This document shows positions 26,547 through 41,500 of a stretch of 64,000 nt of DNA, in pieces. Each line of letters opens with the position of its first letter. Within the stretch, counting starts at the first letter, position 1. The DNA comes from M3007 sp965249785. GTDB taxonomy: Bacteria > Bacteroidota > Bacteroidia > Chitinophagales > Saprospiraceae. The stretch spans positions 124,001-188,000 of the forward strand of contig CBDFMU010000056.1 in assembly GCA_965249785.1 (NCBI GenBank). Direction: 5' to 3'. The translations under genes were made by a program, and so were the position numbers. Below the pieces are notes generated by a model. It was not told the DNA's origin, searched no databases, and worked only from the letters and a program-made list of their open reading frames with translations.

Positions 26547-29500
26547 GCTTTCAGCACACCGGTGGCAGCAACAGGGGTTACTGCTATTCCTAAACGAACA
26601 GGCATAACCGTGGCCGTAGTGCTGTTGGTAGCAATCCGAGCGTACACTATCTGGCCGTTGGTGCCGAGGTATGGACTGACCAGTATATTCAGCCCGGCAG
26701 TAGCATCTGTGGCGGTGGCGTGATAGGTCACCGTGTGCGTACCGGATGGATCGGTCTTGATGTTAGCGTCGGTCAAGGTAAAGTTGGCCGTTGTAGCATT
26801 CAAGGTAGTAGCACAGCCAATCAGGAACGCGCTATCGGCACTGAAGAACCCGGCATCGAAGGAGTGATTAGTACCTCCCGATATGCCCGTTTGCAGCGGG
26901 ATAGTAGGGTAACCATCCCAAGGGGTACCAGGGGCTGCCGTCAGTTCTGCATCCGAGTCGTTGCGATCCACATACTGATGGTGCCAGATGCCCTTGTTAG
27001 GCAAGGTCAGACTAAAATGTTCTCCGGCAAGGGTCAGTTCTTTCGTCGCGACGTCAAATTGGCTGGCAACGCCATTTTTACCAAATACTATCTGGTAGGC
27101 GGTGTAGGGCAAAATGCTGTCGTAACCAGGAGTAGATACCCAATCTTCATGAGGCGTACCTAAGCCAGTGAAGTAGTACTCACCATTTTGATTCGTGACT
27201 GTGTTTGCCAGCAGTTGGTGCGTAGCCGGTGCATAAAGGCTCACCAATACGCCCGCCAGCGGCTCTTCACAGCCATCCTGAATACCATCGCGGTTTTGAT
27301 CATTCCACACGTAGTTGCCAATCTGGATCGGTGCTTCCTTACACATGGCTTCGAGGTCGCCGACGCTGTTGGCCATCCCGATGCCCACCGTATTCGTGGT
27401 TGGGTCAATCAAGGTCAGGTCATTACGGGTCGTATTGCCATGCAGCAGGTCGTAGTACACTACCCCACCACCGAAGTTGTATTCGGAAGTATTTGGATTC
27501 ATAATAGCTCCCAACAGTTCGTCGCGTCCTGGTACGTACAACAGGCCGCCACCATCTGCATCAAGGTGGGTATAGCGGGTATTGTCATAGAAGAATTCGC
27601 CGCCGCCTGGGCCGTCGTTGGAGCCCGGGCCATATTGGCTGGTACGATTCAGTCCAGGGATGGTGCCGTTGTTTTCCATTTGCCATACGCCATTGACGCG
27701 GTAGGCTGCCAGAACATCACCGCCTGGGCTGGCCGAAATCGGCGTGCCGGTGGCAGAGTTGGGGCGCAGTTGGCGATAACCCAACTGGTGACCCGTCCGG
27801 TCCATCATGGAAATGACCATTATACCCTCGCGGGTAATCTCAATGTCGGAGATGAGTGCCTGACCACGGCAACGGAATTCCGCGCCAGTGGGACCACCAC
27901 CAATGATCTCGAAATTGCCATCCCACGTGCTGGCCGGTTCGCCGGAACCCGTGTTGGCCACGAGGTTGCGCTCGCTGTAGGTATCTACCCACGTTTCCCA
28001 TTCTTTACACTGGGCCATATTTGGGTTTACGCTACCAACTATATCGCCGTGGTTGTATCCTGGCGGGGTCAGATCCCAACTGAGCGACATTTTCCAAATG
28101 CCTTTTGCTATGTCGTATTCGTGAATCGAAGCCGCCAAATCTGCCGAAGTACCGTTGTTTTCTCCCGTGCACACCCCACCGACATAGATTTTGCCGCGTG
28201 TGGATTTGAGTCCCAATGGTCGGAATACACCGTTGTTGCAATTGGGAGCAGAAGTAATAACAATCTCCGTCGAGGTTGGATGGCCACTCAGAATACTGTC
28301 CACGCGGACGAGGTTGCCAGTTTTCAAGTTGACTGTCCACAGCGTGTTGTAGTCATCTGAAATGTCAATGTCACCCAGACCAACTTTGCCAATTTTTGCG
28401 AAAGCATCCGCATCCTGGCTAGGCACATTCGGCGCACCCAGGTCAGGACGATCCACCGTACCGACGTTCGGTACCGTAAACAGCGGGAATACTTTTGGAT
28501 CGCTAACATCAGAATAGTCTATCCGGTAAATACCGCCCAAGCCCAACTGACCCAGACCAACGTGGCGTTTCAGGAACGCTGAGGCGTAGAGGTAGTGGTT
28601 TACCCGATCATAAGCCAGGCCGTAAACGGCACCGATCTCATTAGCTGGTACTTTACCAAATACTTCCGTGCGGTTGACCGCTGTGTAAGGGAACAAGCCT
28701 ACTTCGGCTTCATCTACCAATTCGGTCTGTCCCTGCGCAAAGCTGGAGAACGCTACATCCGGGTTGTTTTGGCAATAATCGGTAGGATAGTAGAAACCGA
28801 CGTTGACACTGCAATCTGCTGACTGGATGAATTGATCCATCGAGCCATTATCAGTACCCACAAAAGATGGTTGCAGCCAGTTGGAATCCCGTTCGATGCC
28901 AAATTCAATCCGATATGGATATTGGTTCAAATTCTCGAAGTTGTAGTGACCAACAGAATCCGTCCAAGCCGAATCTACCGCAATCGGGTTGTTGCAGGCA
29001 AATAGATAGACACGAATACTATCAACACCCAGTTCATTCTGGCCAATCGCGCCGTCTGTGTTCAGGTCATTGAAAGCCGTGCCACCGATATTGCCACCGA
29101 TGCTGGCCGTCAAGGCACCTGCACATCCATTGGCATCCGTGACGGTAAGATTGTAAGTACCCGCACACATATTACTGACCGAGAAGGCAGCCGAAGCAGA
29201 GGTGCCAGTGCCCGTCGTCGTGCCATTGGACCAATGGTAATTGAATCCAGGAGCACCGTTGGTCAGGTTGACATTGATCTGTCCGCCGCAAGCGTCTGCG
29301 CAGGTAACACCCACGCTGCTAGTACTACCGGTGACCGAACTAATTGGTACAATAACCACACTGGCAACGCCAGTGCAACCAGTGCCATCGGTGACGGTAA
29401 TGGAGTAGGTACCATCGGTCAAGCCGGAAATCACAAACTGGTTATTGACAATACCGCTACCGCTGCCAGTTGCCGTGCCGTTCGACCAGGTATAACTGTA

Positions 29501-32500
29501 ATTCGGTGTTCCAAACAACACACCCACTGTGATCTTGGCATTAGTGCCTCCACAAATGGTAGCGCAGGTTGGCACAGCGGCGACCATGATCGCAATTGGT
29601 TGCGACATAGTGGCCGTGGTCGTGGCACTGCATCCGTTTGCGTCGGTTACTGTAATCGTGTAAAGACCAGCAATCAGGTTCATTATCCGCACCGAATCCG
29701 TAGCCACACCGTTCCCGGTGGTACCATTTGGTCCTGCCCAGTTGTAGTTATATGGCGCAGTGCCACCGTTTACCGCAATGGTAAACATACCATCGTTATT
29801 GGCACAGGTTGGCGCACAGATGTGGGTGGTCAGCAGACTCAGGTTGCAACCAGTGCTACAATTGTTCACATTTACGGTCGTGGTCGCAGAGCAACCATTA
29901 GCATCCGTCACGGTGAACGTGTAAGTTCCAACCGGCAAACCATTCACTACAATAGGTGAATTAGCTGCGCTGGTATTACCTGCCGCGCCGGTGTATGTGT
30001 AGGTGTATGGAGCCGTACCGCCAGTCACGGTGATCGTCACTGTGCTGCCCGTTTGGCCATTGCAACCCACCCCGATAACGGAAGTGCCGAGGGTAATCGA
30101 ACTGCCGCTGCCAACTGTTGCGCAGGCGGTTGCACTACAACCGCTGGCATCCGTAATAGTCACGCAGTAAATACCGGCAGACAAGTTGCTCAAGTCTTCT
30201 ATCGTTGCACCGTTACTCCACAGGTAGGTTAATGGAGTCGTGCCGCTCAGAATCGTCAGGTTGATTGCGCCGTTGGCAAGGCCGCAGGTAGCATTGGTTA
30301 CTGACGTGGCAAAGGTGATGGCACTGCTGCTACCGACGGTCGCACAAGTAGTTGCGCTGCAACCACTTGCATTCGTGACGGTGACACAATAAGTACCAGC
30401 AATTAAGCCAGTCAGGTCTTGCGTCGTCGCGCCATTGCTCCAAGCATAAGTATTTGTAGTACTGCCATTGACCGTCAGATCAATCGCACCATTGGCAAGG
30501 CCGCAGGCAGCGTTCGTTACTGATGTAGTCAAAGTAATACCGCTGCTGCTACCGACCGTTGCACAAATCGTTGCGCTGCAACCACTTGCATTCGTGACGG
30601 TGACACAATAAGTGCCAGCAATTAAGCCAGTCAAGTCTTGCGTCGTCGCGCCATTGCTCCAAGCATAAGTATTTGTAGTACTGCCATTGACCGTCAGATC
30701 AATCGCACCATTGGCAAGGCCGCAGGCAGCGTTCGTTACTGATGTAGTCAAAGTAATACCGCTGCTGCTACCGACCGTTGCACAAATCGTTGCGCTACAA
30801 CCACTTGTATTCGTGACGGTGACACAATAAGTGCCAGCAATTAAGCCAGTCAGGTCTTGCGTCGTCGCGCCATTGCTCCACAAGTAAGTATTTGTAGTGC
30901 TGCCATTGACGGTCAGATCAATTGCGCCATTGGCAAGGCCGCAAGCAGCGTTCGTTACTGATGTGGTTAATGTAATGCCGCTGCTGCTACCAACCGTTGC
31001 ACAAATTGTTGCGCTGCAGCCACTTGCATTCGTGACGGTGACGCAATAGGTGCCAGCAATTAAGCCGGTCAGGTCTTGCGTGGTCGCGCCGTTGCTCCAC
31101 AGATAGGTGTTCGTAGTGCTGCCATTGACGGTCAGATCAATTGCGCCATTGGCAAGGCCGCAGGCAGCATTTGTTACTGACGTAGTCAAAGTGATGCCGC
31201 TGCTGCTACCGACGGTCGCACAAGTTGTTGCGGTACAACCACTTGCATTCGTGACGGTAATACAGTAGGTACCGCCGCCAAGATTCGGAATAGTGAATGG
31301 TTCCGTCGTCAGACCGCTTGCGCTGCCCGTTGCGTTATTACCCGTCCAGGTGTAAGAGAAAGGCGCGTTACCGCTGGTCACATCAATCACGACCGTGCCA
31401 TTGTTAGCACCGCAGCTAGCCGAAGTCGTCGTCGCAACGATACTGAGACCAGTAGTCTGTGGTACTACTACACTGGCTACGGTTGTGCAACCAGTGCCAT
31501 TAGTGATAGTCACACTATACGTGCCACCCCCGAGATTCGGGATGGTGAATGGTTCCGTCGTCAGGCCGCTTGCGCTGCCCGTCGTATTGTTACCTGTCCA
31601 ATTGTAGCTGTAATTAGGTGCACTACCGTTAGTCACATCAATGATGATCGTGCCGTTGGCCGCGCCACAAGCTGCCGAAGTAGCAGTTGCAGCTACAGTA
31701 AGGCCGCTGCTCTGTGGCACTACCGCACTAGTTACCGTCATACAACCATTGCCATTCGTTACAGTCACAGTATAGGTACCGCCACCGAGGTTTGGAATGG
31801 TGAATGGTTGGGTCGTAATGCCGCTGGCACTGCCACTGGTATTGTTACCCGTCCAGGTGTAGGTGTAATTAGGCACCGCGCCGCTCGTCACATTGATGAT
31901 AATGGAACCACAGGCTGCCGGGCTGGTGGTCGCCGCGACAGTAATGCCATTGGTTTGCTGTACTACTACGCTGGTGACTGCTGTGCAGCCATTGCCGTTA
32001 GTAACCGTGACGCTGTAGGTGCCGCCGTTGAGGTTCGGAATGGTAAATGGCTCTGTCGTCAGGCCGCTCGCGCTGCCCGTCGTGTTGTTGCCTGACCAGA
32101 CGTAAGAGTAGTTGGGCGTAGTACCGACCATTACATCAATGACGATGGTGCCAGTTGCTGCGTTGCAAATTGCCGGAGTAGTCGTTGCTGCGACAATGAC
32201 CCCACTCGATTGCGGTACTGCCACGCTGGTTACGGCGGTACAGCCATTACCATTGGTAACCGTGACGCTGTATGTACCGCTGCTGAGGTTCGGAATGGTG
32301 AATGGCTCCGTCGTCAGACCGCTGGCACTACCCGTCGTGTTGTTGCCCACCCAGTTGTAACTGTAGTTAGGTACACCATTGCTGGTTACGTCAATGACAA
32401 TCGTGCCGTCGCTTGCTCCGCAAGTAGTTGTAGTTGCTGTGCTGGTCGCTGTAATACCGTCTACATTCGGTACCACAATGGTCGTCACTGCGGTACAGCC

Positions 32501-35500
32501 GTTCACATCTGTTACGGTGAGGTTATAAGTACCACCGGCCAGATTGAAGATGGTAAACGGATTCATAAAGATGCCGTTCCCGGTACCAGTCGTGATGCTG
32601 TTATTCCAGTTGTAAGAGAAGTTCGGATTACCGCCAGTTACGTCAACAATGAGTTTACCATTATTCAAACCGCAAGCCGATGGCACTGCCGTTACGTTCA
32701 TGGAGAAGCTGCTTTGTTTCACTACTACTACGCTGGTAACTGCTGTGCAGCCATTGCCGTTGGTAACCGTGATGCTGTAAGTGCCGCCAACCAAGTTTGG
32801 AATAGTGAATGGTTCGGCCGTCAGACCGCTGGCACTACCCGTCGTATTGTTGCCTGCCCAGGCGTAAGCGTAGTTAGGCACATTCCCGCTGGTCACATCT
32901 ATAACGATCGAGCCGTTATTGGCACTACAAGTTGCCGGGTTCGAGGTCGCTGCGATGGTAATGCCGTTGGTTTGTGGTACTACTATGCTGGATACCGCTG
33001 TGCAACCGTTGCCGCCAGTGATGGTAACACTGTAAGTGCCGCCACCGAGATTAGCGATAGTAAACGGTTCGGTAGTAATGCCACTGGCACTACCCGTCGT
33101 GTTATTGCCTGCCCAGTTGTAGCTGTAGTTGGGTGAACCGCCGGTCAAATCAACGATGATCGAACCATTTGCTATACCGCAAGTCGCCGGAGTAGCCGTT
33201 GTACTGGCAGTCATGGCGGTCGTTTGTGGTACTACTATGCTGGTAACGGTGGTACAACCAGTACCGTTGGTCACTGTGACACTGTAAGTACCGCCACCGA
33301 GATTCGAGATGGTGAATGGTTCGGTGGTGATGCCGCTGGCACTGCCAGTCGTGTTATTGCCTGCCCAAGTATAATTGTAATTTGGCGTAGCACCGCTGGT
33401 TACATCAATTACGATCGTGCCGTTATTCGCGCCACAACTGGCCGGAGTCGCGGTTGGTGCGACTACGATGCCATTGGCAGACGAGTTGACGGTTGCCGAG
33501 AAAGTTTTGGTACAACCGTTGGCATCCGTGATGGTCAGCAGATAGGTGCCAGCATTTAAGTTGGTCAGATTCTGCGTTGTTGCATTATTGCTCCACAAGT
33601 AAGTGTAGGGGAAAGTGCCTCCAATCACGGTTGTGTTGATCGTGCCAGTGGCAGCTCCGCAGACAGCGTCCGTAGTAACAAAAGTGGCCTTGATCTGAAT
33701 GTTCGGGCCAGCCACTACATAGTCCTGCACCAGTGAGCATCCGCAAGCATCCGTAATAGTTACGGTATAAATGCCGGACGGAAGATTGGTCAGGTTTTGA
33801 GCCGAGCTGAACTGGTAATTCCAGTGGTAGGTGTAGCCGCCACAACCGCCGCCAACTGTCTGAGTGATGCTACCAGTAGCAGTACCATAGCAGATGATCG
33901 GATTGACGACCGCTGTTGCAGTGATAGGTGTGTACAACGGAACGCTGGTCGAAATTTCTGCCGTACAACCTTTGGAATCCGTCACCGTCACCGAGTAGGT
34001 ATCGCCGGAAGGCACCAGGTGCAAGTCCTGGAAATGTGCACCATTCGACCACTGGTAGGTAAAGCCTGGTGTACCGCCTGTTACCGTCAAATCCACCGTG
34101 TAAAGACCACTGCAAGCCGGAGTCATAGTGGGTACAATGCTCAGGGTAAGTGGGGCTGGTTGCGAGATGGTCGTGGAGAAGGTAGCGGAACAGCCATTAG
34201 CATCCGTGACTGTTACGTTGTAAGTACCAGCAGTCAGACCACTCAGGTCTTCCGTCGTTTCTCCATTCGACCAATGGTAGGTGTAAGGGGTTGTACCACC
34301 ATTCACCATTAGATTGATCGAACCGTTGTCGCCACCTGCGCAGGACACATTTACCCAAGTTGTCGTCAGTGTAAGCACTTGCGACTGAGTCACAGTGGCG
34401 CAAGCAGTAGCACTACAACCGGCTGCATCCGTGATGGTTACGCAGTAAGTACCGGCAGTCAGATTGCTTAAACTCTGCGCAGTGGAACCATTGCTCCACA
34501 AGAAGACAAAGCCTCCTGCACCACCGCTGACCGTCAGATCAATCGCACCATTATTTCCACCCTGACAAGTGACGTTGGTCACTATAGTAGTCGGTATAAT
34601 TACAGGTATTTGATTCACCGTAGCGCAAGCAGTCGTCGTACAACCGTTATCATCGGTGACAGTCACACAGTAAATACCATCCGTCAAGCCAACCAGATTC
34701 TGGGTATGTGCGCCGTTGCTCCACAGATAAGAGTAGCCTGGTGCACCACCCGTCACCGTGAGGTTGACGGTGCCGTTGCCGGTTTTAGCGCAGGCATCGT
34801 TGCCTACGGCATTGGCAGAAAGGGGTGTCGGATCGGTGATAGTGCCGGAAATGACTTTCGTGCAGCCATTGGCATCGGTGACGGTCACGGTGTAGGTACC
34901 AGCACTTCCACCCACCAGGTCTTCTTTGATGCTTCCATCCGACCAGAGGTAGGTATAATTTGGTGTGCCGCCGCTGACGGTCAAGTTAATAGTGCCATTA
35001 TCGCCACCGAAGCAAGAGGGCGATGAAGGCGTTACACTCAACACAATTTGCGTCGGTTGGGTGATGGTTGCCGAAGTAGTCTTCGTGCAGCCATTAGCAT
35101 CGGTCACGGTCACGGTGTAGGTGCCTGCGGTCAGACCGGTTGGGTCTTCATTCGCAGAGCCACCCGTCCACGAGAACGTGTAAGGTGCTGTACCACCACT
35201 CACCGTCAAGTCTATCGAACCATCCGATCCACCGAAGCAGGAAACCGCCGTTGGTGTCGCCGTGAGAACGATAACTGGTTGATTAATAGTCGCATTGGCG
35301 ACTGCAGTACAGCCGTTGCCATCCGTAACCGTGACGGAGTAGTTGCCGGCTGGCAGGTTGCTCAGGTCTTCGCTGATGGCAGCATTGCTCCACAAGTACG
35401 TGTATGGTGCAAGACCGCCGCTCACCGTCAGGTCGAGGGAGCCGTTGCCGCCGTTGCACAACACATCCGTCACCGCGATAGAGGCGATAATATCGGACAA

Positions 35501-38500
35501 TTGCTCGACTACGACTGGCAACACTTTGGTGCAGCCATTGGCATCGGTGACGGTCACGATGTAGTTGCCCGCGCTCAGGTTATGCAAATCCTGGGTAAGC
35601 GCGCCGTTGCTCCAAGCGTAGGTATAATTCGGCGTTCCGCCAATAACGCTCAGGTCAATAGAACCGTCGCTGCCACCGGAGCAAGCCGTAACTGGCACCG
35701 AAGTGGCACTCAATTCAATGGCCGTAGGTTCGCTAATAGTGGTGCTGTAAGTAGCGGTGCAACCGTTGGAATCGGTGACAGTTACTACATAAGTACCAGC
35801 AATCAGGCTGTTCAAATCTTCAAAGGCTGAGCCATTGCTCCACACGTAGGTGTAGCTAGCCACACCACCGCTTACGGTCAGATTGATCGAACCATTGTTG
35901 CCACCGTTGCAGGAAACATTGTTTACGGTAGCCGTCAGGTTCAGCGTAGCTGGTTCCGTTATGGTACGAGTCAATACAGCGGTGCAGCCATTAGCATCAG
36001 TGACCGTTACCGAATAAGTACCGGCGGTCAAGCCGCTGATGTCTTCGGTAATGTCGCCATTCGACCACACGTAAGTATAGCCAGCCGTACCACCTGAAAT
36101 GGTCAGGTTGATCGAGCCGTTAGCATTGCCATAGCAAGAAACATTCACTACGGTAGCCGTTAAGGTGATTGCCGTTGGCTGAGTCACCGTTACAGTAATG
36201 GTTTTAGAACAACCAACTGCATCCGTGACGGTCAGTATGTAAGTGCCAGCAGTCAGACCAAGTAGGTCTTGCGAAGTGCTGTTATTGCTCCAGTGGTAAG
36301 TATAAGGTGCTGTGCCGCCCGTTGCAGTTACATCAATCGAACCGTTGTTGCCACCAAAGCAGCTGACGGCCGTTGGAATGGCGGTCAATACAATATCTGA
36401 CGATTCAATTACTTCAAAGGTCTGGGTAGCCGTGCAACCGTGGGCATCCGTTACCGTCACAGTGAAGGTGCCAGCGGGCAAATTGCTCAAATCCTGGGTA
36501 ATCGCGCCATTGCTCCACAGGTAAGTATAACCTGGGGTACCGCCGCTCACGCTCAGGTTGATCGCACCAGCCGAGGCCCCATTACAAGGTACATTGGTGA
36601 TGACAGCAGTCAGGCTGATGGGTGCCGGTTGGCCGATGGTTACGGAAGTGGAGGCCACGCAATTGTGGCTATCCGTCACTGCTACGCTGTAAGTTCCAGC
36701 GGCTACCCCGACGAGGTCTTCGGTCGTGGCACCGTTGCTCCAGGCAAAAGTGTAGAGCGGAGAGCCGCCTGATACGGTCAGATTAGCTGCGCCATTCTCG
36801 CCATTGGCACAAGAGACATCCGTGGCAGTCACGGTCAGGTCAATTGCGGGTGGTTCAACGATCGTAGTAGTGGTCGTTTTGGTACAACCGTTGGCATCGG
36901 TCACGGTGACGAAATAGGTAGCCGCAGGAACGTCGGTGATGTCTTCGGTAGTCATACCATTACTCCACAAGTAAGTGTATGGCAAAATGCCGCCGCTCAC
37001 TGTCAGGTTGATCGAACCATCGCTTGCACCATTACAAGTAACGTTTACTACACTGCTGCTCAACACAATAGGTGTTGGCTGTGTAATAGTAGCCGAAGTA
37101 GTGGCAAAGCAACCGTTGACATCCGTTACCGTTACAGAGTAAGTACCGACAGGAATGCCCGTCAAATCCTCGGTGGTGGCAGCATTGCTCCAGGAGTAGG
37201 TAAATGGCGCGGTGCCACCCACTACAGTCACGTTGATTGCACCCGTGCTGGTTCCGTTGCACAGTACGTTCGTAACTGTGCTGGTCAGCGTGAGCGAAGT
37301 TGTCGCATTGATCGTAGCACTGGTTGTTTTCGTGCAACCATTCGCATCCGTCACCGTCACCGTGTAGGTGCCGCTGGCCAGATTAGTCAAGTCTTCGGTC
37401 GTTGCAGTATTGCTCCACAGGTAGGTGTATGGCGCGGTGCCACCCACTACCGTCAAATCAATTTGGCCAGTGCCACCAACTAAGCAGGAAGGTGAAGTCG
37501 CCTGGGTAGTCAATACCAATACTGGTGGTTCAGTCACCGTCATGCTGGCGGTAGCGGTACAGCCTTGACTATCGGTCACTGTTACCGTGTAAGTCCCAGC
37601 AGATAAGCCAAGCAGGTCTTGCGAAGTGCTGTTATTATTCCACAAATACGTGTAGCCAGGCGTACCACCAGTTACGGTCAGGTCAATTGCGCCATTCGAG
37701 CCACCGAAGCAGGACACCGCTGTGATAGTTGCGGTCGGAGTCAGTAGCGTCGGTTGGGTAATTGTAGCCGAAGTGGTGGAAGTACAACCGTGCGCATCCG
37801 TCACCGTCACTGTGTAAGTACCAGCGGTCAGGTTCGTGATGTCGGCGGTTACTGCACCGTTGCTCCATTGGTAGGTGTAAGGAGCAGTGCCACCTAACGC
37901 GACCAGGAAGATAGAACCATTGGAACTACCAAAGCAGGTCAGGTTAATTTGCGTCGTGTTGATAGCCAGCAGGAGTGGTTGCGCTACAATGGCAGTCGTC
38001 GTTGCGGTAAAGCCATTAGCATCCGTTACGGTCACGGTATAAGTACCAGCCGTCAGATTGCTGAGGTCTTCTGTGGTTGCACCATTGCTCCATTGATAGA
38101 TAAATGGAGCCGCTCCACCCGTCACTGTTAAGTTGATGGACCCACTATTGCCCCCAAAGCAGTTGACATCTACTGCTACTGTACCGACGTGGATGGTGCC
38201 AACAAAGCCTGCATCGTAGGTCAGGTTATGTTCACCAGCGGTCAATACTTCACTTGGGGTTACGCCCGTCAGTGGGTTGATGTCGCTATCGGTAGCATCG
38301 TTGCCGCCCTGATCTTGCAGGGTTGGCGTGTAACCGGAAGGTGTAGTGAACGTCAAAGTGTACGTACCCGGAATCAAGTTCGGGAACAGGTATTCGCCAT
38401 TCGGGCCAGTCGTCGTAGTCAGATTCACTGGAATACCGTTGGTGGTTGTTCCAGTTAAGATTACTGTCACGTTTGGAATACCTGGCTCACCAATATCCTG

Positions 38501-41500
38501 TATACCGTCGCCATCCAGATCGCTCCAGACAAAATCACCGATAGAAGCCGGTTGGAAGAAACCTGCATCGTAGGTAAGATTGTTTTCACCACCCGTCAAT
38601 ACTTCGCTCGGCGTTACACCTGTCGCTGGATTGATGTCGCTATCGATAGTATCGTTGCCGCCCTGATCTGGTGGCGTAACTATATAACCAGCAGGCGTGA
38701 TGAAGGTCAAAGTGTACGTGCCAGGAGTGAGGTTCGGGAATAGGTAGTCACCGTTCAGGCCCGTGGTCGTAGTCAGAAGCACCGGAGTGCCGCTGCCCGT
38801 GGTGCCAGTCAACGTGACAGTCACGCCTGGAATGCCCGGTTCGCCCGGTTCCTGTATGCCATTACCATTAGTATCATTCCAGACAAAATCACCAATAGAA
38901 GCTGGTTGGAAGAAACCTGCATCGTAGGTTGTATTGTGTTCGCCACCTGTCAGTACTTCACTTGGCGTTACACCTGTCGCTGGATTGATATCGCTGTCGG
39001 TAGTATCGTTGCCGCCCTGATCTGGTGGCGTAACTGTATAACCAGCAGGAGTGATGAAGGTCAAAGTGTACGTGCCAGGAGTCAGGTTCGGGAACAGATA
39101 GTCACCGTTCACGCCTGTGGTCGTAGTTAGAAGCACCGGAGTGCCATTGCCCGTGGTGCCAGTCAATGTGACGGTCACGCCCGGAATGCCCGGTTCGCCA
39201 ATATCCTGGATGCCATTACCATTCAAATCATTCCACACAAAATCACCGATAGAAGCTGGTTGGAAGAAACCTGCATCGTAGGTTGTATTGTGTTCGCCGC
39301 CTGTCAATACTTCACTTGGCGTTACACCTGTCGCTGGATTGATGTCGCTGTCGGTAGTATCGTTGCCGCCCTGATCTGGTGGCGTAACTGTATAACCAGC
39401 AGGCGTGATAAAGGTCAAGGTGTACGTACCAGGAGTCAGGTTCGGGAACAGATAGTCACCGTTCACGCCCGTGGTCGTAGTCAGAAGCACCGGAGTGCCA
39501 TTGCCCGTGGTGCCAGTCAATGTGACGGTCACGCCCGGAATGCCCGGTTCGCCAATATCCTGGATGCCATTACCATTCAAATCATTCCACACAAAATCAC
39601 CGATAGAAGCTGGTTGGAAGAAACCTGCATCGTAGGTAAGATTGTTTTCACCAGCAGTTAATACCTCTGGTGGGGTCGTACCTGTGGCTGGGTTGATGTC
39701 ACTATCCGTGTTGTCATTACCGCCCTGATCTTGTGGCGTAGTGGTGAAGCCGAAAGGCGTGGTAAAGGTCAAAGTATAGGTGCCAGCGGTCAGGTTCGGG
39801 AACAAATATTCGCCGTTCGGGCCGGTGATGGTGGTCAGCGTCACCGGAGTACCGTTGGTGGTCGTACCGTTCAAAGTGACGGTCACGCCTGGAATGCCCG
39901 GTTCGCCAATATCCTGGATGCCGTTGCCATTCAGATCATTCCACACGAAATCACCGATAGAACTTGGCAAACAACTAGAAGGTGCATTGTACAGGTCAAC
40001 CACCGTTTTGGAACATTGTGCATCAAATGCTGCCGTTACGTCTACGTTGGTCGCGCCATTAGTTGGGAAACCGCTGATGGTCACCGTTTGGGTACCGGAG
40101 GAGCCCGCTGCAATATTAATCGTAGCAGAGCCGCCTTCACTGGTGGTGACCGTGATGAAAGTCCCCGGTGCATTGGTCCAACTGACCGTCACTGCTACCG
40201 AGTAGGTGTTGGTCACTTGATCACACTGCGATGGGATCGCGCTGACGATATTAATGGAAGGTTGAATAATCGTTGCGCTGGTCGTTTTCGTGCAGCCATT
40301 AGCATCGGTGACGGTCACGGTGTAAGTACCAGCGGCCAGACCGGTGAGGTCTTGACTGGTCGAACCATTCGACCAGGTGTAGGTATATGGCGAAGTACCC
40401 CCCGTCACCGTCAAATCAATGGAGCCATCCGAAGCAGCATTGCAGGTTGCATTGGCGACGATTGTGTTCAGCACCAGGGCGGCAGGTTCGGTAATGGTGG
40501 CCGAAGTGGTAGCTGTGCAGCCGTTGGCATCAGTGATAGTTACGGTATAAGTGCCAGCCCCCACACCGGTCAAGTTCGGCAGATCGTTGTCCGGGTCTTC
40601 TGGGCCGTCGTTGCTCCAGTCGTAGGTGTACGATCCTGTGCCACCCGTCACCGTCAGGCCAATTGCGCCAGTCAGTGCACCATTACAGAGCACGTTGGTC
40701 ACGACTGCCGTTGGTACAATGGCTGGTGGCTGGGTCAGGATAATCGTCGTTTCCCGCGTACAGCCATTGACATCCGTTACCGTAACGGTGTAGTTCGGTG
40801 GTGTCGTCAGGCCAGAAATATCCTGCGTCGTCGCACCATTCGACCATAGGTAAGTGTACGGAGCCAGACCATTGCTTACTGTCAAATCAATCGCGCCATT
40901 ATTACCGCCATAGCATGACAGGTTGGTGATGGTGAAGGCTAAATTAATCTGTACTGGTTGAGTGATCGTTGCCGAGGTGGTGTTGGTACAGCCATTGGCA
41001 TCCGTCACAGTGACGACATAGGTGCCGACAATCAGGTTCGAGATGTCCTGCGTACTTGCGCCGCCCGTCCAGGTGTAGGTATAAGGAGCAACACCGCCCG
41101 TTACCGTCAGGTCAATCGAGCCATTAGCCCCCGCAAAGCAGGTCACATTGACCTGCGTGATGTTCAGCACTATTGGCGCCGGTTCGATGACGGTTGCGGA
41201 AATCGTTTTTGTGCAACCAGTTGCGTCGGTCACAGTCACGGTATAAGTGCCGCCCACCAGATTCGAGATGTCCTGCGTTATTGCAGCATTTGTCCACAAA
41301 TAAGTGTAAGGCAAAGTGCCGCCCGTCACCGTCAAGTCAATGGAGCCGGTCGAAGCGCCGTTGCACACGATGTTCACCTGAGTGGTGCTCAGTGTTGGAC
41401 CATTCGTGTCATTTATGGTTGCCGTGGTGGTTTTGGTACAACCGTTGGCATCCGTGACCGTCACTACATAAGTGCCCGCCAACACGTTGGAGAGGTCTTG

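Noticed and set aside
27188..28360. Plus-strand frame of 390 residues, and others at 32210-33136, 39731-40849 and 47534-48448
   Set aside because: All are antisense to the giant adhesin. Those in the arrays repeat with the same period as the adhesin repeats; there is no sign of independent coding.
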